This document shows, piece by piece, positions 32,663 through 40,010 of a DNA stretch of 44,202 nt. The stretch covers positions 1 to 44,202 of the forward strand of contig NZ_DAHVHY010000011.1 in assembly GCF_027322205.1 (NCBI RefSeq), in the 5' to 3' direction. Source of the DNA: Acidithiobacillus sp. (GTDB lineage Bacteria; Pseudomonadota; Gammaproteobacteria; Acidithiobacillales; Acidithiobacillaceae). A program made the position numbers and the translations under genes. The notes under the pieces were generated by a model that had not been told where the DNA came from, ran no database searches, and saw nothing but the letters and a program-made list of their open reading frames with translations. The stretch's first letter is position 1, and each line of letters starts with the position of its first letter.

Positions 32663-33616
32663 GCTAATGGCTGGAGCAACGACACCAGCCTTCAGTGAAA
32701 CCTTTTGTAAGACCTGCTTTGCTGCGCCGGATGATGCCACATTGCTTTCTGCCTGCTGATTATGAACAATACGTCTGGCCGCCTCCTGACTGAGCACCAC
32801 AATACTTACCCGGCGATTCAACGGGGAATCCGGTTCATTGGGAACGTATAGTACCGCCGATCCCATACCGACAACCCGCAGGATCTTGCTTTCATCCAGT
32901 CCACTTTGTACCAGGGTCTGCCGCACCGCGTTTGCCCGACCTGCGGATAAATTGTAGTTACTGTAGCCTTTCCCACCATTGAGATAACGCAATGCGTCTG
33001 TATGGCCCGTTATACTGATCGCGTTAGGTAATTCATTTAGGGTCGGCGCTATAGCCTGAAAAATGGCGCGGGCATACGGTTCCAGTATGGTGCTCCCGCT
33101 GGGAAACATGGATTTTTTCGTGCTATCCACAACCTGAATACGCAATCCTTCCGGGGTGATATTGATAAGCAGATGTTTACGGAATGCCCCCAGCGCCGGA
33201 TTGCTGGCAATTTGCGCATCCAGTACTTTTTTAAGATGTTCGAGGTTATGCTGATCGACATGTTCCGAGCCATTGGCTGGTGTCTCATTGCTCGCAATCA
33301 CCTGATGTTTCTGACCACGTTGCACTTCACCGGCAGTTTTATTCAGATTGCTACCGCCGCCTGATAAAATGGAACTGGCAGACCCGCTACCCGGACCACC
33401 CATAAGAGAAACCTGTTCAGGATTTTTAAACCATTGTGCAATACCTTGCAACTGCGCTTTTGTGGTTGATCCCAAGAGCCACATCAGCAAAAAAAAGGCC
33501 ATCATGGCCGTAATAAAATCCGCATAGGCGATTTTCCAGGCACCACCGTGGCCACCACCATTCACTTTCTTTATGCGCTTGATGATTATCGGTCGGTTTT
33601 TATCATTACCCGCCAT
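32654..33616 (-). CDS. motB: Flagellar motor stator protein MotB
   Basis: A 320-residue protein with one membrane helix holding the proton-accepting Asp (AYADFITAMMAFFLLMWLL, near residue 32), a plug/linker region, and an OmpA-like peptidoglycan-binding domain (ITGHTDALRYLN, NLSAGRANAVRQTL, NRRVSIVVL). Residues around the Asp are of the proton-driven type. It starts six bases after motA. The convergent EAL-HDOD gene overlaps its 3' end by nine bases. Confidence 0.95.
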   Translation of the reverse strand: MAGNDKNRPIIIKRIKKVNGGGHGGAWKIAYADFITAMMAFFLLMWLLGSTTKAQLQGIAQWFKNPEQVSLMGGPGSGSASSILSGGGSNLNKTAGEVQRGQKHQVIASNETPANGSEHVDQHNLEHLKKVLDAQIASNPALGAFRKHLLINITPEGLRIQVVDSTKKSMFPSGSTILEPYARAIFQAIAPTLNELPNAISITGHTDALRYLNGGKGYSNYNLSAGRANAVRQTLVQSGLDESKILRVVGMGSAVLYVPNEPDSPLNRRVSIVVLSQEAARRIVHNQQAESNVASSGAAKQVLQKVSLKAGVVAPAISLF

Positions 33617-33622
33617 GAGACA

Positions 33623-34483
33623 CTACTTCCCTTTCAGCTCACGTAAATGGGTATCCAACTCCTGAAAGCTGGGGCGCTCTGTCGAATAAAGCACCTTGCG
33701 CCCAAACTCGACGGCGACTTGGGGCGGATAGGCATTCATCGTCGCCAGCAAGGCGACCTTAATACACTCGAACATTTTACTCCCTTCAGCAGCGCGATCC
33801 TCCAGCCGTGCAGCCAACGGCGATACCACGGCATAACCCAAAAGAATCCCCAAAAATGTTCCCACCAATGCGGCTGCAATCAATTCACCCAATACCGAGG
33901 GTGGTTTGTCTACGGACCCCATAGTGTTCACTACGCCCATCACCGCTGCCACAATACCAAATGCAGGCATACCGTCTGCGGTACGTGTCAGCGCATGAAT
34001 GGGGATTTCCAGTTCCCGGTGATGGGTATCGATATCGACGTCCATGAGATTCTCCATCTCAAATGCACCCAGATTTCCGCCCACCATAAGGCGTAAATAA
34101 TCCGTCAGAAACTCCAGCACGTGATGATCAGCGATGATGCGAGGATATTTTTTGAACAGCTCACTGGACTGCGGATCATCCACATCACCCTCAATAGACA
34201 TCAGGCCACCCTGACGAATTTTTGCGAACAACTCATTGAGCAGGCTTAGGAGCTCCATATAAGCTGCCTTGCTATACTTGGAGCCCTTGAACGCCATGGG
34301 TAGCGATTTGAGCACGGATTTAAAGGTTCTTGGGAAAGTGGCTGCAAAAAAGGCACCGAAAGCCCCACCACCAATCATCAACAGTTCATAGGGTTGAATC
34401 AGCGCACCGATTTTTCCACCCTCCAATACGAATCCACCAAAAATGGCGCCGAGGGCGATTACATAGCCAATGATCAAGAACAT
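33623..34483 (-). CDS. motA: Flagellar motor stator protein MotA
   Basis: A 286-residue protein with four membrane helices. Between helices 2 and 3 lie the charged residues that contact FliG (Arg in LFAKIRQGG, Glu in LMSIEGDVDD); the conserved channel Pro is in TADGMPAFGIVAAVMGVVNT. The length and the long cytoplasmic loop fit the E. coli-type, proton-driven MotA. It forms a fliL-motA-motB unit with short spacings (15 and 6 bases). Confidence 0.95.
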   Translation of the reverse strand: MFLIIGYVIALGAIFGGFVLEGGKIGALIQPYELLMIGGGAFGAFFAATFPRTFKSVLKSLPMAFKGSKYSKAAYMELLSLLNELFAKIRQGGLMSIEGDVDDPQSSELFKKYPRIIADHHVLEFLTDYLRLMVGGNLGAFEMENLMDVDIDTHHRELEIPIHALTRTADGMPAFGIVAAVMGVVNTMGSVDKPPSVLGELIAAALVGTFLGILLGYAVVSPLAARLEDRAAEGSKMFECIKVALLATMNAYPPQVAVEFGRKVLYSTERPSFQELDTHLRELKGK

Positions 34484-34498
34484 AATGCCACCATCCGC

Positions 34499-34999
34499 TT
34501 ACTGGACAACGAAACTGGCAAAGTAGACCGCGGCGATGGGCGGGTTCGCTTCCGTCACTGGCATTTTTAAGGTGCCACCATCCGTCTCCAGGATTTTGTT
34601 CACCTGCTGCCTGATCTGCTGCAGCAACTGATCACGTACCGCTGGCTCACTAACCTTGTTGGCACTCTGGGCGCTGAGGAGCATCAGAATGCTGTTGCGG
34701 ATTTCCGGCATAAATGATTTTACGGAGCTTTCGACGGCGGGATCATAGGTCTTCAACTGGATCTGCACCTGAATGTAGTGGGTGCTCCCATCACTGCTCT
34801 GCAGGTTGGTCACCATAGAACCCAGATTAATAAATTTCGTGTCTTGCAATTTTTCTTTGGCGATTTGTGCAGGCGTTGGTGCAGTCGCCGGACGCATTAA
34901 AAACCACCAGACAGAGCCCGCCCCGGTGATGAGCAGCACTACCGCAATGATCAGGAAGATCAACCGTTTGCCTTTACCGGACTTTTTCTCTTCTGCCAT
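34499..34999 (-). CDS. fliL: Flagellar basal body-associated protein FliL
   Basis: About 166 residues: a short basic N-terminus, one membrane helix (RLIFLIIAVVLLITGAGSVWWF), and a periplasmic domain with the FliL pattern (KFINLGSMVTNL, HYIQVQIQLKTYD, FMPEIRNSILMLLSAQSANK). FliL rings surround stators and modulate torque. I use the ATG at 34999, with AAGGA four bases upstream; an ATG at 35020 has its SD too close. It is followed by motA, consistent with a stator role. Confidence 0.9.
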   Translation of the reverse strand: MAEEKKSGKGKRLIFLIIAVVLLITGAGSVWWFLMRPATAPTPAQIAKEKLQDTKFINLGSMVTNLQSSDGSTHYIQVQIQLKTYDPAVESSVKSFMPEIRNSILMLLSAQSANKVSEPAVRDQLLQQIRQQVNKILETDGGTLKMPVTEANPPIAAVYFASFVVQ

Positions 35000-35050
35000 G
35001 GCTTCCTTGCCTATTGTCATTCCTAATGTATGAATACGTTACCCGGATCT

Positions 35051-35079
35051 TATATACTCGATCTTTCCCATTCAGCCAA
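35051..35079 (-). promoter_or_regulatory. Candidate sigma-70 promoter of fliL-motA-motB
   Basis: On the minus strand TTGGCT (35074-35079) and TATATA (35051-35056) are 17 bases apart, about 50 bases before the fliL ATG. The -35 box touches the end of the upstream FliS-like gene. The AT-rich -10 in otherwise GC-rich DNA is the main support. Confidence 0.35.
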
Positions 35080-35506
35080 GCAGAAACTGCGCAAAATCGA
35101 CCTGCTTCAGCCGGTCTCGCTGGTCATTGGTAAAGGGATAGAGAATCGCCGCCCATTCTAAACGTAAATCACTCAGGATGGGCTTACATTCGGCAATCCC
35201 CTGCAGATCACTGAACAAATTCACATGCGCCAGTTTGAGCAGAAGGTATCGATAGAGGCTATCCAGACGCTGTAAATGCGCCACTGGGAGATTTTCATCC
35301 AGCATGACCAGCAGATGCTGCACGACCTGCTGGACACGATCCATCGCACGCTGTTTTGCGGCGAAATCCTGCTGCTCTATGGCCCGCCGAATCTGGCGAA
35401 TATATTTCTCAACACCGTCCAGACCCAGCAAAATGAGTCCGTCTGTATTAAATCGTACCACATCCGGATTCAAGGCCGCCGATGTAGCAATGGGTATCTG
35501 CTGCAT
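35072..35506 (-). CDS. FliS-like flagellar export chaperone (tentative)
   Basis: About 144 residues, all helical, with the FliS pattern in order: LILLGLDGVEKYIRQIRRAI, then a basic helix (AKQRAMDRVQQVVQHLLVML), then LDSLYRYLLLKLAHVNLFSD, and a final LRLEWAAI. FliS binds the flagellin C-terminus and prevents early polymerisation. The sequence is divergent and neither fliC nor fliD is next to it, so I leave the symbol empty. The ATG at 35506 has GGAG eight bases upstream. Confidence 0.6.
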   Translation of the reverse strand: MQQIPIATSAALNPDVVRFNTDGLILLGLDGVEKYIRQIRRAIEQQDFAAKQRAMDRVQQVVQHLLVMLDENLPVAHLQRLDSLYRYLLLKLAHVNLFSDLQGIAECKPILSDLRLEWAAILYPFTNDQRDRLKQVDFAQFLLG

Positions 35507-35536
35507 AACACGTTCTCCCTCCTCCCCTGATGAGAA

Positions 35537-35564
35537 GTAACGGCACATCGCAGGAAAAACTGAA
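35537..35564 (-). promoter_or_regulatory. Candidate sigma-28 (FliA) promoter of the FliS-like gene
   Basis: On the minus strand TTCAGTTT (35557-35564) resembles the FliA -35 (TAAAGTTT) and GCCGTTAC (35537-35544) its -10 (GCCGATAA), each six of eight, with a 12-base spacer instead of the usual 11. It ends about 30 bases before the ATG of a late-type flagellar gene. Weak but in a sensible place. Confidence 0.3.
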
Positions 35565-35649
35565 GGTGACAAAGCAGGAAAAGTGGCGCTCTATTGCCGC
35601 TGAAGCGGTGATTGTCTGTATGGAATGGAAAGGAGTCTCACATAATCAA

Positions 35650-35665
35650 TGGCATGATTTTTGCT
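35650..35665 (+). promoter_or_regulatory. Sigma-54 (RpoN) promoter of the diguanylate cyclase gene
   Basis: TGGCATGATTTTTGCT fits the -24/-12 consensus TGGCAYG-N4-TTGCW at every defined position, with exactly ten bases between GG and GC. The start point would be near 35676, leaving a leader of about 16 bases before the ATG at 35692. An activator of the FleQ/NtrC type would be needed; none is in the window. I found no match of this quality upstream of the other flagellar genes here. Confidence 0.78.
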
Positions 35666-35678
35666 TTTTGGTACCGAC

Positions 35679-35690
35679 AGGAGGTGATCC
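35679..35690 (+). promoter_or_regulatory. Extended, perfect Shine-Dalgarno of the diguanylate cyclase gene
   Basis: AGGAGGTGATCC is complementary to 12 consecutive bases of the usual 16S rRNA 3' end (GGATCACCTCCT), and its AGGAGG core is seven bases before the ATG at 35692. It decides that start over the longer open frame beginning at 35530. Confidence 0.85.
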
Positions 35691-35691
35691 C

Positions 35692-36582
35692 ATGACAGCC
35701 CAATTACAGAATACTTCTCTCTCTGGCAGAGCAAACCCCTCTCTTGCTGAAGAAAGCATGTATTTAGATGACTTGATTCACTTTTATAATGTCTGGAAGG
35801 AGTTTTGGCAGACTTGGCTGCGTGCATACCTGCAGGGCAAAATGTTGCCACGCCACACAGAACAGCCGGTTTTACAGGCATTACATGGTCCTGAGGCTCG
35901 TATACCATCCTCCCAAAAAGTATATTGGCATGCCTTAGAAGCCTCCTATCACGATATTTTGCATCGATTGCAGAGTTCATCTGAAGACACGTCAAAAAAT
36001 TGTCCTTGTTCCGCGCTAGTGCCCATCATGGATGCTGCCAACCTTCTGGAACAACAGTGCTTTGAGGAAATTGTCACCTTTAGTAAAAAGTTGGGAGAGA
36101 TGGACCTCCTCACCAATTTACCTAACCGTCGGCGTATGGAGCAAGATCTGGCACGAGAACAGGCATTGATAGATCGCGGGGCTACTGGCTTCATTGCCAT
36201 GATAGATGTAGACCACTTCAAATCGCTCAATGACACCTATGGCCATGCGGTCGGCGATATCGTGCTGCGCGAAATCGCACGCCGCCTGCGCTTTGCTTTA
36301 CGTCATTATGATGGCCTGTACCGCTATGGCGGCGAGGAGTTTTTAGCTATTTTTCCAGGACTTAGAAAAGATTGTGCGTTACTCACTGTGCAGCGGCTCT
36401 GCCAGAAAATCGCGATGGATCCTTTTCAGGCGACAGATGGCCATCCCATCTCTATCACCATCTCCATAGGAATCGCCCCCCTCGCCAGCCATATGTCTCC
36501 CGAAGGGATAGTGCATATCGCCGACGCGGCGCTGTATCAGGCCAAGCAGGAGGGCAGGAATCAGGCACGCCTGATACCATAA
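35692..36582 (+). CDS. Diguanylate cyclase (GGDEF domain)
   Basis: About 296 residues. The C-terminal half is a complete GGDEF domain: LTNLPNRRRMEQDL, MIDVDHFKSLNDTYGH with the metal-binding Asp, the active-site GGEEF at about 213-217, and an inhibitory I-site RxxD (RHYD) five residues before it. It should make cyclic di-GMP and be subject to product inhibition. The N-terminal 130 residues are helical, with His, Cys and Trp residues, and match no domain I recognise; it is presumably sensory. It has no membrane segment. It is expressed from a sigma-54 promoter with a very strong ribosome-binding site, next to flagellar genes. Confidence 0.9.
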   Translation: MTAQLQNTSLSGRANPSLAEESMYLDDLIHFYNVWKEFWQTWLRAYLQGKMLPRHTEQPVLQALHGPEARIPSSQKVYWHALEASYHDILHRLQSSSEDTSKNCPCSALVPIMDAANLLEQQCFEEIVTFSKKLGEMDLLTNLPNRRRMEQDLAREQALIDRGATGFIAMIDVDHFKSLNDTYGHAVGDIVLREIARRLRFALRHYDGLYRYGGEEFLAIFPGLRKDCALLTVQRLCQKIAMDPFQATDGHPISITISIGIAPLASHMSPEGIVHIADAALYQAKQEGRNQARLIP

Positions 36583-36634
36583 CCCAGAGCGCTATTCCAT
36601 TGTTTTTAAGTTCCGCTATTATATCGGCTTACCC

Positions 36635-38269
36635 ATGCAGCTCCCTGACCGAGATCAATCGCGCGTGACCATCGAAAAATCTTCCGAAATCGCGCGAAAA
36701 GCCCTGCAGCGCATAGCCGAAGCCCAACTCTCCCCTACCCCAGAACATTTCGAACGTTTTTATCGGGAGATTCAGGGAATGCCCATAGGCGTGCGCGCCT
36801 CCTGCACTGCCGCGCCTCGCGCACCCGTACCTGCCGATTGGCCGGAACTTTGTCGCCGCCTGATCCGTGAATGGGATCGCCCCCAAACCGGCCTTTCTTA
36901 CCTGCAAAAGCTGATGGCGAGAGACCGCGCCCTGGAAGGCCAAAGCCTCGACACTGTGGCGCATAATCTGACCGGATTACTCACCCAATGGGAGCGTATG
37001 CCCACACAGTGCGCAGAATCCGGGCCGCCCTCCGGGATCAGCTCCGCTGCACCTGGCGACTGTCAGCCCTGGCGGCAACTTTGGATAAAAAGTGTTCGTC
37101 AGACCTTAGCCCCCAGTATGCTGAATGATCCCAGGATTACCGACACATTAAAACATCTTGACGACCTGTTGGCGGAACCGGATATTGATCCCGGAATGCT
37201 ATTGCCCCATGCCCGACGCCTCTGGGATTACGCCGATCAGATGGAAACTGACGAACGAAGCTTGCGTGAAGGGTTACAACAACTTTTGCGCCTGTTATTG
37301 GATAATGTGTCTGATCTCGTCGAAGAAAATCAATGGCTTTCCGGTCAAATTCACGTTATTCAGGAGCTTGCCCGCGACCCTCAGGACATGTCCGCAATGA
37401 ATCGGGCCATAGCGGGAGTAAAAGAAGTTCTTTATCAGCAAGGCAAGCTCAGAACCGGCGTAAAAGAGGCAAGACAGGCGATTCGTGACCTCGTCAATCT
37501 GGTGTTAATCACTATTGATAGTCTGGCCGGGCAGAGCGGAAATGCGCACCAGCAATTGGAACGCCTGGCCGATGAGCTGAATCAGGCCGACGACTGGAAA
37601 CATATTCAGCAAATCGTGGCAGCGGTCATTGACACCAGCAAAACCATTAAAACCCAGTCGACTGAGATGCGAGAGGCGCTCCTTGCGGCAAAAAATCGCC
37701 TGCGATCTGCCCAGACCAGAATTCACGACCTGGAAGAAGAAATGACCGCGGTAAGCCAGCTCGTGCATATTGATCCACTCACCGGGAGCCTCAACCGGCG
37801 AGGCCTGGAGGCCGCATTTGCCCGTGAAATGGCGCGGGCGCAACGGCTGGGACAGCCACTGGCAACGGCCATTATTGATCTGGATCACTTCAAGTGTGTC
37901 AACGATACCTATGGCCACGATCTGGGGGATCAGGTGCTCCGGGGAATCGCCCAAATTCTACGCGAAACCCTGCGCGGCAGCGACACCATAGCGCGTTTTG
38001 GTGGAGAGGAGTTCGTCATCCTCATGCCGGACACCTTATCCGCAGCGGCCTACCGCATTTTACAACGAGTACAGGAGCGATTGCGTACCCACCATTTCGT
38101 AACCCGGGATCACCCTCTGCGGGTGAGCTTTAGCGGTGGTATCAGTGCATGGCAACAGGGGCTCAGTCAGGAACAAAGCATTGCTATAGCCGATGAAGCC
38201 CTCTATCGCGCCAAGCATGAGGGCAGATGCCGAATTTATATGGCTGCTCAGGCAAACTCATCAATCTGA
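36635..38269 (+). CDS. Long GGDEF-domain protein (probable diguanylate cyclase)
   Basis: A 544-residue soluble protein. Residues 1-380 are helical with several coiled-coil stretches; near the start LSPTPEHFERFYREIQG matches the N-terminus of a known group of GGDEF proteins. Residues about 380-540 form the GGDEF domain: DPLTGSLNRRGLEAAF, IIDLDHFKCVNDTYGHDLGD, GGEEF at about 456 and an I-site RGSD upstream. All catalytic residues are present. No SD is seen before the ATG at 36635, and an in-frame GTG at 36664 is an alternative start. It follows the first GGDEF gene by 52 bases. Confidence 0.88.
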   Translation: MQLPDRDQSRVTIEKSSEIARKALQRIAEAQLSPTPEHFERFYREIQGMPIGVRASCTAAPRAPVPADWPELCRRLIREWDRPQTGLSYLQKLMARDRALEGQSLDTVAHNLTGLLTQWERMPTQCAESGPPSGISSAAPGDCQPWRQLWIKSVRQTLAPSMLNDPRITDTLKHLDDLLAEPDIDPGMLLPHARRLWDYADQMETDERSLREGLQQLLRLLLDNVSDLVEENQWLSGQIHVIQELARDPQDMSAMNRAIAGVKEVLYQQGKLRTGVKEARQAIRDLVNLVLITIDSLAGQSGNAHQQLERLADELNQADDWKHIQQIVAAVIDTSKTIKTQSTEMREALLAAKNRLRSAQTRIHDLEEEMTAVSQLVHIDPLTGSLNRRGLEAAFAREMARAQRLGQPLATAIIDLDHFKCVNDTYGHDLGDQVLRGIAQILRETLRGSDTIARFGGEEFVILMPDTLSAAAYRILQRVQERLRTHHFVTRDHPLRVSFSGGISAWQQGLSQEQSIAIADEALYRAKHEGRCRIYMAAQANSSI

Positions 38270-38415
38270 TGTCCAGGATCCGGTGCTTTTTCTTCACGCT
38301 GACGAGAAGGTTTGGAGCGGGAGCTATCCTTACGTCCTTTATTGAAAACCGGACGCAGGGGCGGCTGTACCGGCTGTATACCATCACCTGTGGGTTTGAG
38401 CGGAAAATCGACCAT
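38248..38415 (-). CDS. Small hydrophilic protein, 55 residues, downstream of motC
   Basis: A short open frame begins at the ATG at 38415 with GGAG ten bases upstream. The product is MVDFPLKPTGDGIQPVQPPL at the start, then a basic stretch (NKGRKDSSRSKPSRQREEK) and an acidic, possibly conserved tail ending in GHQIDEFA. It contains no membrane segment or cysteine. It lies 83 bases downstream of motC on the same strand and its end overlaps the convergent GGDEF gene by 22 bases. I do not recognise the family with certainty; small charged proteins with similar tails do occur at ends of flagellar operons. Could be chance, but SD, composition and operon position favour a gene. Confidence 0.55.
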   Translation of the reverse strand: MVDFPLKPTGDGIQPVQPPLRPVFNKGRKDSSRSKPSRQREEKAPDPGHQIDEFA

Positions 38416-38498
38416 GAATGCGATACTCCAGACATCGTGCCGAACACGTACGCCTTTAGGCTATCGCAACATCTGATTGATTTCTATACCCGAGAAGC

Positions 38499-39275
38499 TC
38501 AGCGTGTGTAAAAACTCTGCAACCGTCCTTCAATAATCTTGGGATTTTCACCCTCAGCAATACCGACCAAACCCTCAATGACCATCTCGCGCAAGTAGTT
38601 TTGCTGATGGACGACGCCTTTGAGCTTGTTAGATATGGGGAGGAAGAGCAGATTGGCAGATCCGACACCATAAATAGTAGCAACGAATGCTGTTGCAATA
38701 CCCGCCCCCAGTTTTGCCGGGTCGGCGAGATTTTCCATGACATGAATCAAGCCCAGAACTGCACCAAGAATACCAATAGTGGGCGAGTATCCACCCGCCG
38801 ATTCAAACACCTTAGCTGCCTGCCGCCCCATTTCGGAACGGGAATCCAGGTCGACTTCCAGAGTGGCACGGATTTTACCGGGCTCTGCGCCGTCAACCAG
38901 CATCTGCAAGCCCTTTTGTAAAAAGGGGTCGCTGACACCATCGATCAAACTCTCCAATGCCAGTAAGCCGTTCTTCCGTGCGGTGTTGCTCCATTCCAGA
39001 AGCTGCGCGATAACCGGCTGCGGATCTGTTTTAGGGGGCAGTACCATCCAGGGCAGCATTTTTAGCGAGCGTATAAATACAGGCAGGGTATACTGCACCA
39101 TCACCGCGCCAGTGGTACCACCGATCACGATGATAAAGGCGGTCAACTGAAGAATAGAGCTGAGCTTCCCTCCCTCCAGCAGTTGACCAACAAAAATCCC
39201 CCCGAAGGCCACCACCAGACCAATCACGGTCAAAAAATCCACAACGGGCCTCTCTTCTTCGGTTGCCTCAGCCAA
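38499..39275 (-). CDS. motC: MotC-type (MotA/PomA family) flagellar motor stator protein
   Basis: A 258-residue four-helix stator A subunit. It has the N-terminal VVAFGGIFVGQLLEGGKLSS, Arg and Glu in ARKNGLLALESLIDGVSDPF on the cytoplasmic loop, and the channel Pro in SAGGYSPTIGILGAVLGLIHVM. It is shorter than the MotA at 33623 and resembles Pseudomonas MotC and Vibrio PomA. A MotD/PomB partner normally follows at once; here only the 55-residue gene follows. It is six bases after fliA, as in polar-flagellum operons. Confidence 0.88.
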   Translation of the reverse strand: MAEATEEERPVVDFLTVIGLVVAFGGIFVGQLLEGGKLSSILQLTAFIIVIGGTTGAVMVQYTLPVFIRSLKMLPWMVLPPKTDPQPVIAQLLEWSNTARKNGLLALESLIDGVSDPFLQKGLQMLVDGAEPGKIRATLEVDLDSRSEMGRQAAKVFESAGGYSPTIGILGAVLGLIHVMENLADPAKLGAGIATAFVATIYGVGSANLLFLPISNKLKGVVHQQNYLREMVIEGLVGIAEGENPKIIEGRLQSFYTR

Positions 39276-39281
39276 AAACCC

Positions 39282-40010
39282 TTAATCATCGCCATCGCAC
39301 CAGTCTCCCAGACTCGACCGCAACCGCAACACCGCCTGGCGCATGATCTGGCTGACACGGGATTCACTGACTTCCAGCACGCTGCCGATTTCTTTCAGCG
39401 TCAGTTCGTCCTGATAATACAAGGCGAGAACCAACTGCTCCCGCTCTGGCAACGTGCTGATTCCACTCTGCAGATCTCGGGCGAACTCCGTCGAAGCAAG
39501 GACGCTCTGAATATCCGCCGACGCATCCCGCAAATAGCGACCAACGAAAGCCTCGTTGTCGGTGGCCAGGTCTTCGAGATAAAGCATCTGACCGCCACCC
39601 TCCCGGACGGCTGTCTGGTAAGCCCCCAAGGTCCAGCCGAGCTCCTCGGCTATTTCTTCTTCTTCGGGAGCCCGGCCAAGACGCTGCTCCAGTCGGCTCA
39701 TGGCCTTACGAATGGATTGCTCCTTGGCGCGCGCTCTGCGCGGCAACCAGTCCTGGGCGCGTAATTCGTCGAGTATGCTGCCGCGAATCCGCGTGCTGGC
39801 ATAAGCGATGAAAGCCTCGCTATCATCTCCAGACTGGCTTTCAAGGGCGTCCATCAAGCCGAGTAACCCTGTCTGCAGGAGATCTGCCAGCTCAATGTTG
39901 GCCGGCAACCGGGCACAGATACGCTGGGCGATACGCTGTACCAGAGGCGTGTAGCGTGCGACCTGCGCACTCAATTCGGCAATCCGGTCCATCGCTATGC
40001 CCGCGCTCAT
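39282..40010 (-). CDS. fliA: Flagellar sigma factor FliA (sigma-28)
   Basis: About 242 residues with the sigma-70 family regions: ELADLLQTGLLGLMDAL and FIAYASTRIRGSILDELRAQ (region 2, -10 recognition), LGRAPEEEEIAEELGW (region 3), and TLKEIGSVLEVSESRVSQIM (region 4, -35 recognition). It directs late flagellar genes. The ATG at 40010 overlaps the flhG stop (ATGA); a longer frame inside flhG is rejected. The anti-sigma gene flgM is not in the window. Confidence 0.95.
   Translation of the reverse strand: MSAGIAMDRIAELSAQVARYTPLVQRIAQRICARLPANIELADLLQTGLLGLMDALESQSGDDSEAFIAYASTRIRGSILDELRAQDWLPRRARAKEQSIRKAMSRLEQRLGRAPEEEEIAEELGWTLGAYQTAVREGGGQMLYLEDLATDNEAFVGRYLRDASADIQSVLASTEFARDLQSGISTLPEREQLVLALYYQDELTLKEIGSVLEVSESRVSQIMRQAVLRLRSSLGDWCDGDD

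Noticed and set aside
36600-36634. GCCGATAT on the minus strand as a sigma-28 -10 element
   Set aside because: No suitable -35 lies at the right distance and no minus-strand gene starts downstream of it.
38416-38498. Remnant of a motD gene between motC and the small protein
   Set aside because: No frame shows the MotB-type Asp helix or OmpA motifs; the stretch is too short to support a pseudogene call.
38227-38511. 94-residue plus-strand open frame and an overlapping 87-residue minus-strand frame
   Set aside because: Neither has an SD or family features; the 55-residue minus-strand frame at 38248-38415 fits operon direction and composition better.
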